A stretch of DNA of 64,000 nt, taken from NCBI RefSeq assembly GCF_000374005.1, contig NZ_KB893134.1:274084-338083 (forward strand), read 5' to 3'. This DNA comes from Kiloniella laminariae DSM 19542. Its GTDB lineage: Bacteria; Pseudomonadota; Alphaproteobacteria; Kiloniellales; Kiloniellaceae. Positions 51,182-60,375 of this stretch are shown here, piece after piece; position 1 is the first letter of the stretch; each line of letters begins with the position of its first letter. The translations under genes and the position numbers were made by a program. The notes beneath the pieces are model-generated. The model was not told where the DNA came from and did not search any database. It worked only from the letters and a program-made list of their open reading frames with translations.

Positions 51182-52015
51182 TTATCGGCTGGCAAAACCA
51201 GCATCATGGGTAGGGTAAACAAAGGCGCCGCTGTTATATTCCAGATTAACCGTATGGGAAATAAAGTTATCCCTGTCGTTCCACAGATGAAGTTCATATT
51301 TGGGGGCTTCCAGAATAAACCCCTGGGCACCATCAGGGCCAAGCCCGAGGGCCTGGGTAAAGGCACAGGCCGGAGCAACGGATGTGAGAACCCCGGCAAA
51401 GACGGTCTGGATTGAGCGGTGAACATGGCCACAGATAATCCGGACGACCTGTTTGTGTCGCTGTAACAGATCGGCGAAGGCCTCGGTCCCGGCCAGATTG
51501 TAATAGTCCATCTCGTCAATGCCGGTCAGGAAAGGGGGGTGGTGCATGAAAATCAGGGTTGGCTTGTCGGGTTGTTCGCTGAGCGTCTCTTCCAGCCAGG
51601 CCAGCTTTTCTGCGGAGAGGTCCCCTTTGTCATTGTCCGGGCGGTGGGTGTCGAGCCCGATCAGCCGTACGGGAAAATCTTCGTCAATGGCGTACTGGAT
51701 AAAGTCTTCTCCGGTTCTTGCCGACATGCCGGGATGATCGGGAAAAGCCGCGCGCAGCATCGCCCGGTCATCGTGATTACCGGGAATAAGATAGCAGGGG
51801 ATACCGATTCCTGTGATCATCCTGCGGAATTTTTCATAAGCTACGGGCTGTTTGTTATCAGCGATATCGCCAGTGAAAAGCAGCACATCCGGTTGCGGCT
51901 TAAGCTGTTTGATAGCGGCAAGGACCTGTGCGAACTGCTCTTCGGTCTGGATTTTTCCCTGGGCAAAAACGCCGTCCGGGGTGAGGTGTATATCTGTGAT
52001 CTGGGCGATAAGCAT
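51182..52015 (-). CDS. Calcineurin-like phosphoesterase (CpdA-type, putative cAMP phosphodiesterase)
   Basis: The 277-residue metallophosphoesterase shows the five metal motifs: ITDIHL, FTGDIAD, PGNHDDR, FMHHPPF and CGHVHR. These motifs and the N-terminal MLIAQITDIHLTPDGVF resemble CpdA/Rv0805 class III cyclic-nucleotide phosphodiesterases. The ATG at 52015 is chosen for GAAGG six bases upstream. It is first of the pair with the HAD phosphatase. A class III cyclase is encoded at 31546 in the same window, but no direct link is shown. Confidence 0.85.
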   Translation of the reverse strand: MLIAQITDIHLTPDGVFAQGKIQTEEQFAQVLAAIKQLKPQPDVLLFTGDIADNKQPVAYEKFRRMITGIGIPCYLIPGNHDDRAMLRAAFPDHPGMSARTGEDFIQYAIDEDFPVRLIGLDTHRPDNDKGDLSAEKLAWLEETLSEQPDKPTLIFMHHPPFLTGIDEMDYYNLAGTEAFADLLQRHKQVVRIICGHVHRSIQTVFAGVLTSVAPACAFTQALGLGPDGAQGFILEAPKYELHLWNDRDNFISHTVNLEYNSGAFVYPTHDAGFASR

Positions 52016-52165
52016 GGTCAGCCTTCGAGGTTGTTTCATCAGCGCATGACAGGCGCTTTCGTTGATCTGTCCCACTCTAGCAGCTTCATATGACAGACAG
52101 CTATCCTCCTGCGGCAAGGGATAGTGAAAATCGTCGTTCCGGGACAAATTGATTATTATTCTGGT

Positions 52166-52207
52166 TTGATTATCCTGGCTTGATTATTTTGGCTTGATTA
52201 TTTTGGC
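52166..52207. repeat. Three 14-bp tandem repeats
   Basis: TTGATTATYYTGGC is repeated at 52166, 52180 and 52194 without gaps, with a degenerate copy at 52149. It lies upstream of the phosphoesterase gene and may affect its transcription by copy number. Confidence 0.85.
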
Positions 52208-52236
52208 GATACTTTGTTGCTGGATCACGGAAAGAA

Positions 52237-52263
52237 AAAAGCCCGGTGTTGAACCGGGCTTTT
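52237..52263 (-). terminator. Terminator of the DoxX gene
   Basis: AAAAGCCCGGT / ACCGGGCTTTT arms with a short loop are followed by TTTTTT on the minus strand. Confidence 0.82.
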
Positions 52264-52292
52264 GAGGGGCTGTGAATGATTTTGGAGATCGA

Positions 52293-52733
52293 TCACATCA
52301 TTTCTTTACTGAATTTAGGGTCTGAGAGCAGAAACTTCAATAAGGAGATATACTCATCCCGACGCAGGAAGATAATGATCAGGCCAGAAAACCAGACCCC
52401 AACAGCCTGCGTGAAAAGCTTGCCGCCATCATTGTAGGGATCAATTCCCAGAGGGGTGAACACATGAAAGAAGATGGCACCAGTCATCAGGGCGAGTGAC
52501 AGGAGGCCACCCAAAGCCTGCAGGCGAGGGATAAAGAGTAAAATACAGGCGAGCAGTTCTGCGCCACCGGTCAGATAACGACCATGGGGTTCAAACCAGG
52601 CAAGCCCGCTCCAGTCTTCGAGAACCTGAAAGAGGTGGCTGCCTGAAGCAAACTTGAAGGGCAGATAACGCAAAAAAACATAGGCGATAAAGATTGCCAG
52701 GAGATAAGGCAGGATCTTCTTGATGCTAGACAT
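52293..52733 (-). CDS. DoxX-family membrane protein
   Basis: The 146-residue protein has four transmembrane helices (IFIAYVFLRYLPF, LTGGAELLACILLFIPRLQAL, LMTGAIFFHVFTPLG and QAVGVWFSGLIIIFL). The pattern FKFASGSHLFQVLEDW...WFEPHGRYLTGGAE is typical of DoxX-like (thiosulfate:quinone/terpene-stabilised) subunits. The function is not established; some members act in redox stress. The ATG at 52733 is preferred because GGGGAA precedes it. Confidence 0.85.
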   Translation of the reverse strand: MSSIKKILPYLLAIFIAYVFLRYLPFKFASGSHLFQVLEDWSGLAWFEPHGRYLTGGAELLACILLFIPRLQALGGLLSLALMTGAIFFHVFTPLGIDPYNDGGKLFTQAVGVWFSGLIIIFLRRDEYISLLKFLLSDPKFSKEMM

Positions 52734-52929
52734 GATGTTCCCCGTGCTGTGTGTCTCTGAGAAGGATATGTCTTTTATTCTGATCAAGAGCCAGTAACGT
52801 TTTTGGCACCAGAAAGTTACCAGTCAGCTTGGTGTGCTGGATGATATCCTGCTCTGTCATTCAATATAAACACTTTCGGGACAGAAAAGGTTAATGGTTA
52901 CGGGGAGGCCGGTGTGGACGAAGGATGTT

Positions 52930-53721
52930 TCAGCTTCGTGCAGCTTTGGCCTGAATCACCAGGGCTTGTCTGGCCTCATCTGCATTGTGGATCGGGGCAA
53001 CAAACTGGCACCGGGCATGGGTCCGTCCGTCGTGAAGATCCCAGCCCTCGGGATCAATGCCGGTCATTTTCCATTTGGTGGCAGGTAAGCCAAGTGTCCG
53101 GGTGGCGATGGCAAGAATTGCATCGCTGTGATCTGTGTTCATATGCTCGACGATTGAGGTTTCGGCTTTTGACAGTTCGGCTGCATCCCGGCAGTCAAGC
53201 TTGAGGACTTCCGGTGTTACCCAGATTGCTTTGGCAAAACCCCCGATCAGGTGTGCCGCTTCAATTTCATAGCGATAGAGGCTAAAATCCTTGAAGCCAG
53301 CATAGAGTGCAGACCGGGGGTGGCGGGATAAAAACCGCTGCAGCATGCGTGGGTCATCTGTTTTTGTCAGGGTTCCAACCAGGGTCACCCGCCCGCCAGC
53401 AAGTGGATCACGATAGCCAGCGGTTCCGTCAAACAGCATGCCGGCTCTGGGGTTTGCAGCCACATTTTGGCTGTGATCGGCCAGATCAGAGAGCAGCATA
53501 TAGGGCGTGGCATCGTGATCAAGCGCGACAAGGGAAAGGGATGCATAGGGAAAGTTACCAGAAACTTTCTCGACCCGGCCCCCGGGACTGTCCGGGGTTT
53601 TCAGCTCCGGCTGCAGCTCGGTTGCGAGATAGGCTTTGCTTGCCCAGCGCATGAGATGACGGGCTTTTTCCGCTTCGGTCATCTCGGGCGTGTGTCGCAG
53701 TTTGCTGTCGTTATTCATCAC
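52930..53721 (-). CDS. HugZ-like PPOX split-barrel protein with DUF2470 domain
   Basis: The 263-residue protein has an N-terminal FMN-type split barrel (about 20-170, NFPYASLSLVALDHDATPYMLLSDLADHS, GRVTLVGTLTKTDD) and a C-terminal DUF2470 domain (HMNTDHSDAILAIAT). This fusion is that of HugZ/HutZ haem-utilisation proteins. Haem degradation is plausible but the specific haem-binding residues cannot be proved from sequence. The gene is monocistronic. Confidence 0.85.
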   Translation of the reverse strand: MMNNDSKLRHTPEMTEAEKARHLMRWASKAYLATELQPELKTPDSPGGRVEKVSGNFPYASLSLVALDHDATPYMLLSDLADHSQNVAANPRAGMLFDGTAGYRDPLAGGRVTLVGTLTKTDDPRMLQRFLSRHPRSALYAGFKDFSLYRYEIEAAHLIGGFAKAIWVTPEVLKLDCRDAAELSKAETSIVEHMNTDHSDAILAIATRTLGLPATKWKMTGIDPEGWDLHDGRTHARCQFVAPIHNADEARQALVIQAKAARS

Positions 53722-54016
53722 TTGTTCTTTAAATCTTGTATCAGGAGAGCAAAATGTTTTCCCCGGAGGCTCCTCTCAATTGTCAGAATTGTAAAGGGGC
53801 CAGCTGTTAGCAAGGGGAGGAGATTCCACTGATAAGGTAGAAAACGGGTATAACTACGTAAATATACCTATTGGTTTTGCAATAAAAATCCCGAAAATAC
53901 AACAACCTATTATTGATTTTTCATTATCTTTTGCGTACCGTATCTTATGGTTAATTTTTGTTAACTATACTCTGTAGTATGCAAACTAGAGTGCTTGAAA
54001 AAAAATCGGGGGGGTA
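53722..54016. other. AT-rich promoter region before the cold-shock gene
   Basis: About 295 bases with no ORF; it includes an AT-rich stretch with GTTAA/TTAAC at about 53950-53970. It is probably the long 5' UTR and promoter of the cold-shock gene, as is usual for csp mRNAs. Confidence 0.4.
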
Positions 54017-54229
54017 ATGCAAAAGGGTGTCGTGCGCTGGTTTAACAGCCAGAAAGGCTATGGGTTTATTACCCCGGATGCGGGAGGAGAGGACGCCTTC
54101 GTTCACTTTTCCGCAATTCAAAAGTCCGGATTGCCGGGACTGGTTGAAGGGCAGCAGGTCGAATACGAACTGGTGGAAAGCAGAAAGGGGCGCTATAGCG
54201 CCGACAATCTGAAACTGGCGGGCAGATAA
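54017..54229 (+). CDS. Cold-shock DNA/RNA-binding protein (CspA family)
   Basis: The 70-residue protein consists of a single cold-shock domain: GVVRWFNSQKGYGFI (RNP1) and DAFVHFSAI (RNP2), ending YSADNLKLAGR. Such proteins bind single-stranded RNA and DNA and act as RNA chaperones. A GGGGGG run precedes ATG 54017. The long AT-rich upstream region fits the structured leader of cold-shock genes. Confidence 0.93.
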   Translation: MQKGVVRWFNSQKGYGFITPDAGGEDAFVHFSAIQKSGLPGLVEGQQVEYELVESRKGRYSADNLKLAGR

Positions 54230-54353
54230 TCGCTAACTCAGTGAAGGGGGCGGGCAGAAACAGCTATTCTGTCTATGGGGTGATTTTTGGGACCCTGTCA
54301 TTTTTTGACGGAGCTATTGCCGTCATCCGTTTCTGAACTTGTGAAAAGACATA

Positions 54354-54400
54354 GGGGCAAAAGCAGGGGTGTTAAAACCCACCGGCTTTTGCCCCTTTTG
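54354..54400 (+). terminator. Terminator downstream of the cold-shock gene
   Basis: GGGGCAAAAGC (54354-54364) pairs with GCTTTTGCCCC (54385-54395), followed by TTTT. It lies between convergent genes and may serve both. Confidence 0.8.
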
Positions 54401-54484
54401 TATTTTTCCCTTTGGAATAGGGATTTGCAGCAATCTTAATCTCTTGATCAGAAAACAGGGTCTGGCAGGGAAAAAAAGATACTG

Positions 54485-55507
54485 TCAGGGTTCGCCGGGC
54501 ACACCCTTTGAGGTGGAGTACTGGAAATGGAGTTCCTGTTCCGGGAAGACGAGACTGTGGATCGCGTGCGCCGCCATCGCAGCTTCGGAAAAGCCACAAA
54601 GAATAAGCTTGAGCTTGTTTTTATAGGTCGCGATATCGCCGATGGCGAAAATTCCCTGCTGCCGGGTTTCGCAGGTGGTCGGGTCAACAAGAATATGCCC
54701 GCGTTCCAGAGTGAAGCCCCAATTGGCAATCGGTCCGAGATCCGTTGCCAGGCCATAAAACGGGAGCAGGACATCGGCGTCCAGTATCCGTTCATTGTCT
54801 TCCATGTCCTTGACGATAACCGCATCGAGCTGGCCATCTTTCCCGGAAAGACCGTGAAGCTGGTAAGGGACAATCATCTCGACCTTGCCACTGTCGGCCA
54901 GCGCTCGCATGCGGGCAACGGATTCAGGGGCTGCCCGGAACTTGTCCCGGCGGTGGACAACATAGACTTTTTTTGCCACCTGCGGCAGGGACATGGCCCA
55001 GTCAACAGCGCTGTCTCCGCCCCCGGCGATGACAACGGATTTGTCTCTGAAATCCTCGCGCCTTTTCACCAGATAAAAAACCGATTTGCCTTCATAGCTC
55101 TCGAGGCCAGCCAGAGGGGGGCGGTTGGGGCCAAAAGCACCAGCACCGGCGGCGAGGATAACAGCCTTGCTTGTGATGCTGTGGCCTTTGCTGGTGGTGA
55201 CTTTCCAGCCTTGAGCAGCTGTAGATTCCAGTGCCGTGACCTGCTGGTCAAGATGATAGACCGGGTCAAAAGGAGCTGCCTGCTGTTCAAGCTGTTCGAT
55301 CAGTTCAGCAGCAGCGACAGAAGGAAAACCGGGGATGTCATAGATCGGTTTTTCCGGGTAGAGCGCTGTGCATTGCCCCCCGGTTGCTTCCAGAGCATCG
55401 ACCACATGGGTTTTCATACCGAGCATGCCACATTGAAAGACTGCAAAAAGCCCGGTTGGTCCTGCACCGATGATGGTTACATCAGTCTGATGGTTCTTTT
55501 CGCTCAC
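54485..55507 (-). CDS. Ferredoxin/flavodoxin--NADP reductase, thioredoxin-reductase-like (YumC type)
   Basis: The 340-residue protein has an FAD-binding GAGPTGLFAVFQCGMLG motif, the EATGGQCTALYPEKPIYDIPGFP segment that distinguishes this class, and an NADP motif VVIAGGGDSAVDWA. It lacks the CxxC pair of thioredoxin reductase, which supports FNR assignment. The C-terminal GDIATYKNKLKLILCGFSEAAMAAHAI is typical. It supplies reduced ferredoxin or flavodoxin. Confidence 0.93.
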   Translation of the reverse strand: MSEKNHQTDVTIIGAGPTGLFAVFQCGMLGMKTHVVDALEATGGQCTALYPEKPIYDIPGFPSVAAAELIEQLEQQAAPFDPVYHLDQQVTALESTAAQGWKVTTSKGHSITSKAVILAAGAGAFGPNRPPLAGLESYEGKSVFYLVKRREDFRDKSVVIAGGGDSAVDWAMSLPQVAKKVYVVHRRDKFRAAPESVARMRALADSGKVEMIVPYQLHGLSGKDGQLDAVIVKDMEDNERILDADVLLPFYGLATDLGPIANWGFTLERGHILVDPTTCETRQQGIFAIGDIATYKNKLKLILCGFSEAAMAAHAIHSLVFPEQELHFQYSTSKGVPGEP

Positions 55508-55774
55508 GCAGTCTTTCCTTTTATTTTCCTTATTCCCGATCAGAGTACCATTAGTTTTTCAGATGAATCAGGTCTGAAAGATGGCCAAAATCTGGATCAC
55601 TTCCGATTCTGTTCCGGGAGTCTTTGCTGGCGCATTGTATTTAAGGTCCGGGGTGTTTCAATAGCCGAAAAGCGGCAGAATTGTGCTTTTTGTCCTCAAA
55701 GCCAGGATTTTATTGGAAATAGTTTATATTCTTTCTGTTCAAAGATAGAGAGAACAGCAGGAGGTTTCAGGGCA

Positions 55775-55885
55775 ATGTCTCAATCAAAAACAACAGGGGC
55801 AGGGGACAAAGCCGCTCCTAATCTGGCCCTGCGATGGACAATTCCCGAACAAAATACTGCCACAGTCACTCTCCACATTGCTTAA
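55775..55885 (+). CDS. Possible small ORF (36 aa) upstream of chvI
   Basis: AGGAGG (55759-55764) lies 10 bases before ATG 55775, and the frame ends at TAA 55883-55885. The peptide (MSQSKTTGAGDKAAPNLALR, then 16 residues) has no known match. It may be a true small protein or chance; the rest of the 55508-55976 gap holds no gene, only a CCCTATAGGG palindrome at 55936-55945. Confidence 0.3.
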   Translation: MSQSKTTGAGDKAAPNLALRWTIPEQNTATVTLHIA

Positions 55886-55976
55886 TACGACAAGATACTT
55901 ACTATTTGATTCGCTTGAGCGATATGATCGGGCGCCCCTATAGGGACGGCAGCCCCGCAACAAAATGAGGAATGGC

Positions 55977-56675
55977 ATGGAAGGCAATATTGTTCTCGTG
56001 GATGATGACCGCAATATTTTAACATCGGTCTCTATCGCACTTGAGGCAGAAGGCTTTAAGGTACGAACCTATACCGACGGCTCAGAAGCCTTGCGCGGGA
56101 TGTCTTCCAGTCCTGCTGATCTGGCTGTGCTGGATATCAAGATGCCCCGTATGGATGGCATGGAACTTTTGCGCCGCATTCGTGAAGGAAACCCGATCCC
56201 GGTGATCTTTCTGACGTCAAAGGATGACGAGATTGACGAGGTTCTGGGGCTGCGCATGGGCGCGGATGATTACATCACCAAGCCCTTTTCCCAGCGTCTT
56301 CTGGTCGAGCGGATCCGGGCCTTGCTGCGACGGGAGAAAGCCAAGCAGGACGCCAGCGAAGGAAAAGAAGGCGACAAGCCGATCCAGCGTGGTCATATGA
56401 TGCTTGATGCTTCGCGGCATCTCTGCACCTGGAAAGGCAAACATATCAACCTGACTGTGACCGAATTCCTGATTCTCAAAGCCCTGGCGCAGCGACCGGG
56501 ACATGTCAAAAACCGCGACCAGCTGATGGATGCAGCCTATGGGGATGCGGTCTATGTAGATGATCGCACGATAGATAGCCATATCAAACGGTTACGGAAA
56601 AAATTCAAGGAAAGTGATGACGATTTTGGCCAAATCGAAACCCTTTATGGCGTGGGTTACCGGTACCGTGACTGA
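55977..56675 (+). CDS. chvI: Two-component response regulator ChvI
   Basis: The protein is an OmpR-type regulator: receiver domain with phospho-acceptor Asp in [17 protein letters not shown] (near residue 50), conserved Lys in [15 protein letters not shown], and C-terminal winged helix ([31 protein letters not shown]). Together with chvG it forms the alphaproteobacterial envelope/acid-stress system ChvG-ChvI. ATG 55977 is chosen because GAGGA lies five bases before it; ATG 55965 is an alternative. Confidence 0.95.
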   Translation: MEGNIVLVDDDRNILTSVSIALEAEGFKVRTYTDGSEALRGMSSSPADLAVLDIKMPRMDGMELLRRIREGNPIPVIFLTSKDDEIDEVLGLRMGADDYITKPFSQRLLVERIRALLRREKAKQDASEGKEGDKPIQRGHMMLDASRHLCTWKGKHINLTVTEFLILKALAQRPGHVKNRDQLMDAAYGDAVYVDDRTIDSHIKRLRKKFKESDDDFGQIETLYGVGYRYRD

Positions 56676-56747
56676 TCGTTTGTTGCTGGCTTTCCCAAGC
56701 TGCAAGATCAGTTGTTTTTCCTCCCGATACTGCAGGGGGGGAAGCCT

Positions 56748-57248
56748 GTGAAATCCGGCATCAAATTCCTGGAGAAGTTGCTTTTTGTTCTGGCCATGTC
56801 TCTGGTTGTGTTTGGCCTGATGCAGCTTTTTTCCCCAAGCGGAAAGCCTTTGCAAAAACAGGGAGAAGTCGTCATGGCCTCCCGGTCACTGGTTGAAGCC
56901 TTGGGGCCCGAGTTGCCCGCCTATGATATTATTCTTTTTAATGATGCCGGGCAGGAGGAAGGTCAGCTCGATCGCTCTTTGTCCGGGCTTCAGCAAGAAG
57001 CTCTCCGGGCAGGGCTTTATCAGAATGGGGCAGAAACCGTTTGTGATCTGCAGGGGAAACGCCCTGACAAGGTTCTCTGGGGGCAACGTGCAGGGCTGGA
57101 GCACCCCGATAGTTTATCCGTTTATATTTCGGAGAAACTGATTTATCTGGGTAACTACCTCGAAGCCTGGAAAATCCAGGCGCAGGGCGGGACTGTGAAT
57201 TGTCACGTTCTGGATGAGGCAACAGCCCGGCTGTTGGCCGAGTTGTAA
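56748..57248 (+). CDS. Unknown membrane-anchored protein between chvI and chvG
   Basis: The start is GTG at 56748 after GGGGGG. The 166-residue protein has one N-terminal transmembrane helix (FLEKLLFVLAMSLVVFGLMQLF, about 6-27) and a C-terminal soluble domain of about 135 residues with two cysteines. No family is recognised. It sits exactly where ChvG-ChvI operons normally have the kinase directly, with 47 bases to chvG, and may modulate the kinase or sense periplasmic conditions. Confidence 0.7.
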   Translation: MKSGIKFLEKLLFVLAMSLVVFGLMQLFSPSGKPLQKQGEVVMASRSLVEALGPELPAYDIILFNDAGQEEGQLDRSLSGLQQEALRAGLYQNGAETVCDLQGKRPDKVLWGQRAGLEHPDSLSVYISEKLIYLGNYLEAWKIQAQGGTVNCHVLDEATARLLAEL

Positions 57249-57295
57249 AAGATATAAAATTCAAAAAGTTGAACGTGTGATAATCGGGGGCAACG

Positions 57296-58951
57296 GTGGC
57301 AGATCAAAGCCATAAGCAGCAGGTAGAGATTGCCCAAGCGGTAAAAAAACATCGCAAGGGGCGCAAGCGTGGCTGGCGATCCTCTCTGACACGGAAGATC
57401 CTGTTGATCAATTCGCTTGTCTTGTTGATCCCGGTCGTCGGCTTGATGCACCTGGAACAATATCGGCTCAGCCTGATTGCCTCAGAACTTGATGCCCTTT
57501 CCATTCAGGGGCGGGCTTTCTCGCTCAGTCTGGGATCGACAGCTGTCGTTGCCAGCAAAGTCGGGGATGAAAAGCTTGTTCCTGAACTGACAAGAAGCCT
57601 GATGCGAGGCATGCTGAACGATATTGGTGTGCGTGCCAGAATTTTTGCAACATCCGGCGAGATGCTGGCGGACAGCCTTTATCTGGCAGGTGTTGGCGGG
57701 CCGGTGGAAATCGGTGAATTACCGCCCCCGGGTGGTATGAGTCTGGATGATAGAATCATTGAGTATTATGAAAAAATCATCACCTGGTTACCGGGTCGTG
57801 ACGACTGGCCGCTCTATCGGGAGTCCCAGAGACAGAGTGCCGAGGACTACAAGGAAGTTCTGATTGCCATGAAGGGAGAGCCCGCCGGAATGGTTCGGGC
57901 CGATACTTCCGGGCGCCTGGTTTTGTCCATGGCGGTACCGATCCAGCGCTATCGTCAGGTGTTGGGAACACTGATGCTGTCAAAAGACGCTCAGGTTGTG
58001 ACCGAAGCTGTACAGGCCCGAAGACGGGATATTCTTGCCGTCTGCGGGATTGCGCTGGGGGTTACGGTGCTGCTGTCACTTTATCTGGCGGGAACAATCG
58101 GGCGTCCGTTACGGCGGCTTGCTGATGCCGCTGACTTTGTCCGTTATGGCAAGGGGCGGCAGTACGAGATTCCGGACTTTACCCGTCGCCGGGATGAAAT
58201 CGGAGATCTTTCAGGTGCTTTGCGGGCCATGACAGAAGCACTTTGGGCCCGAATGGATGCTATTGAGGGTTTTGCTGCGGATGTGGCGCATGAAATCAAA
58301 AACCCTCTGACGTCCCTCAGGTCTGCTGTCGAGACGGTGGCGCGGGTTTCTGACCCGGACCAACAAAAACGCCTCATGGCAATTATTCTGGATGATGTGC
58401 AGCGGCTGGATCGCCTGATCAGTGATATTTCGGATGCGTCGCGTCTGGATGCGGAACTGTCCCGGGCGAATATGGAAGATGTCGATGTTCGCAAGCTGCT
58501 GGAAACCCTGGTGGAAATACAGCGGGTTGGTCTGGACGGCAAGGAAGGGCCAAGCTTTGAGCTTCGTCAGGATGAGACTGCGGATCTTTGTGTTCCCGGT
58601 CTTGAAGGACGCCTGGGCCAGGTCCTGCGCAACCTGATGAGCAATGCCCAGACTTTCAGTCCGCCAGACGGAAAAATCACCCTGATTGCCAGAAGGGATG
58701 AGAACGAGGTTGTTATCACGGTTGAAGATGAAGGACCGGGGATTATTCCGGGCAAACTGGAAGCTATTTTCGACCGCTTTTATACCGAGCGTCCGGAAGG
58801 GGAGAAGTTCGGGACACATTCAGGTCTTGGCCTGAGTATTTCCAAGCAGATTATTGAAGCCCACAATGGTACAATAACGGCAGAAAACCGGGAAGGTGCC
58901 GGCGGCAAGATCCGCGGTGCCCGATTTATTATTACCTTGCCAGTGGGATAG
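57296..58951 (+). CDS. chvG: Sensor histidine kinase ChvG
   Basis: The protein has 551 residues: cytoplasmic basic N-tail, TM1 about 34-52, a periplasmic domain to about 240, TM2 about 242-265, HAMP (GRPLRRLADAADFVR), HisKA with His in VAHEIKNPLTSLRSA and HATPase boxes NLMSNAQTF, DEGPGI and GLGLSISKQI. It matches ChvG of the envelope-stress pathway. The start is GTG 57296 with CGGGGG upstream. It belongs to chvI-unknown-chvG-hprK-rapZ. Confidence 0.94.
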   Translation: MADQSHKQQVEIAQAVKKHRKGRKRGWRSSLTRKILLINSLVLLIPVVGLMHLEQYRLSLIASELDALSIQGRAFSLSLGSTAVVASKVGDEKLVPELTRSLMRGMLNDIGVRARIFATSGEMLADSLYLAGVGGPVEIGELPPPGGMSLDDRIIEYYEKIITWLPGRDDWPLYRESQRQSAEDYKEVLIAMKGEPAGMVRADTSGRLVLSMAVPIQRYRQVLGTLMLSKDAQVVTEAVQARRRDILAVCGIALGVTVLLSLYLAGTIGRPLRRLADAADFVRYGKGRQYEIPDFTRRRDEIGDLSGALRAMTEALWARMDAIEGFAADVAHEIKNPLTSLRSAVETVARVSDPDQQKRLMAIILDDVQRLDRLISDISDASRLDAELSRANMEDVDVRKLLETLVEIQRVGLDGKEGPSFELRQDETADLCVPGLEGRLGQVLRNLMSNAQTFSPPDGKITLIARRDENEVVITVEDEGPGIIPGKLEAIFDRFYTERPEGEKFGTHSGLGLSISKQIIEAHNGTITAENREGAGGKIRGARFIITLPVG

Positions 58952-58955
58952 GACT

Positions 58956-59432
58956 ATGGCCTCTCAGCCGTTGATTCATGCGACTTGCCTTGCTTTTGAA
59001 GGGGCTGGTGAAAGTGCTGGCGATCCTGCCGGACAAAGGTTCGGGGTTTTGTTGCGTGGTCCTTCGGGCAGTGGCAAATCAGATCTGGCCCTTCGGGCCT
59101 TGCATGAAGGCTGTGCCAGACTGGTCTCGGATGACCAGACCCTGCTGGTGGTCAGGGATGAGCAGTTACTGGCCAGTCCACCTCCGACCATTGCCGGGTT
59201 GCTTGAAGTCCGGGGGCTTGGGCTGGTTTCGTTTCCTTTTTGCGAGCAGGTGCCTGTTACACTTGTCGTTGATCTGGTCCGACAAGGAGAGGTTGAGCGT
59301 CTGCCGGAACCAGCGCAGGTTGATATTTTGGGCGTTACTTTGCCAAAGATATCTCTCTACAGCTTTGAAGCTTCGACCCTTGCCAAGCTGGTACTTGCCA
59401 TGACCCGACCAGATAGTGATATAGATAGATAA
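58956..59432 (+). CDS. hprK: HPr kinase/phosphorylase, short alphaproteobacterial form
   Basis: The 158-residue protein contains only the C-terminal catalytic domain of HPrK, with Walker A GPSGSGKSDLALR (35-42) and RLVSDDQTLL, then RGLGLVSF. The N-terminal domain of Firmicutes HprK is missing, as is usual in alphaproteobacteria. It phosphorylates HPr on the regulatory serine. It starts 4 bases after chvG. Confidence 0.9.
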   Translation: MASQPLIHATCLAFEGAGESAGDPAGQRFGVLLRGPSGSGKSDLALRALHEGCARLVSDDQTLLVVRDEQLLASPPPTIAGLLEVRGLGLVSFPFCEQVPVTLVVDLVRQGEVERLPEPAQVDILGVTLPKISLYSFEASTLAKLVLAMTRPDSDIDR

Positions 59433-59475
59433 CTATCTGTTCTTTTAGCTGATTATCAAATGAGGGCCATCTGTC

Positions 59476-60375
59476 ATGCCGGACAACAACAATGTGCAGA
59501 CAAAAGATCCCCTTCGTGTCGTCCTGGTAACGGGGCTTTCAGGTGCTGGCCGTTCAACAGCAATGAAGGTTCTGGAAGATCACGGGTTCGAAGCGATTGA
59601 TAATCTGCCTCTGGACCTGCTGGATGTGGTTATTGGCGACAAGCGTCGTCAACGCCCGTTGGCGGTCGGGATTGATATCCGTTCCCGGAATTTTTCTGCC
59701 AGCCCGCTTTTGCAGCATATCGAAAAGCTGCACAACGATGCGGAGCTGGATGTTTCTCTGGTTTTTCTTGATTGCTCTGTCGATGTGCTGGAACGGCGTT
59801 TCAAAGAAACCCGCCGCCGTCATCCGCTTGCTGCAGACCGGCCCTTGAAAGACGGCATCCTTGCCGAGCGCAGGCTGGTTGCCCCGCTTCAGGCCCGGGC
59901 CAACTACGTGATTGACAGCTCGGATACCACCACGGCTGATTTTCGCCAGAATCTGACCGCCCTTCTCGGACTGGAAGAGAGCGGGATCATGACCATCCAG
60001 GTAATGTCTTTTTCCTATCGCTTCGGTGTGCCACGTGAAGCTGACCTGATGTTCGATGTCAGATTCTTGCGCAATCCCCACTATGACCCGGATTTGCGCC
60101 GGTTGACCGGGCGGGACAAGGCCGTAGCTGATTATGTCCGGGAAGATCCGGACTATGCCGAATTTGCAGAGAGTCTCAAAAAACTGCTCCTGCCGCTGTT
60201 GCCGCGTTATCAACAGGAAGGCAAAAACTATCTGACCATTGCCATCGGTTGTACAGGGGGGCGACATCGATCTGTTGCGCTGACGGAATGGCTGGGGCGT
60301 CATCTGGGTAAAATATGGTCCCAGGTCATTATTGCTCATCGCGACATTGATCGTGAACCCGATCGCTATCGTTAA
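59476..60375 (+). CDS. rapZ: RNase adapter protein RapZ
   Basis: The 299-residue protein has an N-terminal P-loop VTGLSGAGRSTAMKVLED and a C-terminal domain with FSYRFGVP, DVRFLRNPHY and the ligand-binding GCTGGRHRSVALTEWL. RapZ links cell-wall precursor (GlcN6P) sensing to RNase E-dependent sRNA decay in enterobacteria; its exact role in alphaproteobacteria is less settled. It is co-oriented with hprK and PTS genes. Confidence 0.94.
   Translation: MPDNNNVQTKDPLRVVLVTGLSGAGRSTAMKVLEDHGFEAIDNLPLDLLDVVIGDKRRQRPLAVGIDIRSRNFSASPLLQHIEKLHNDAELDVSLVFLDCSVDVLERRFKETRRRHPLAADRPLKDGILAERRLVAPLQARANYVIDSSDTTTADFRQNLTALLGLEESGIMTIQVMSFSYRFGVPREADLMFDVRFLRNPHYDPDLRRLTGRDKAVADYVREDPDYAEFAESLKKLLLPLLPRYQQEGKNYLTIAIGCTGGRHRSVALTEWLGRHLGKIWSQVIIAHRDIDREPDRYR

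Noticed and set aside
54527-55885. 452-codon plus-strand ORF antisense to the ferredoxin-NADP reductase gene
   Set aside because: The minus-strand gene has clear FAD/NADP motifs; the plus frame lacks any family features and is a shadow. Only its very end (55775-55885) is considered separately as a small ORF.
59554-60339. 261-codon minus-strand ORF over rapZ
   Set aside because: Shadow of rapZ.
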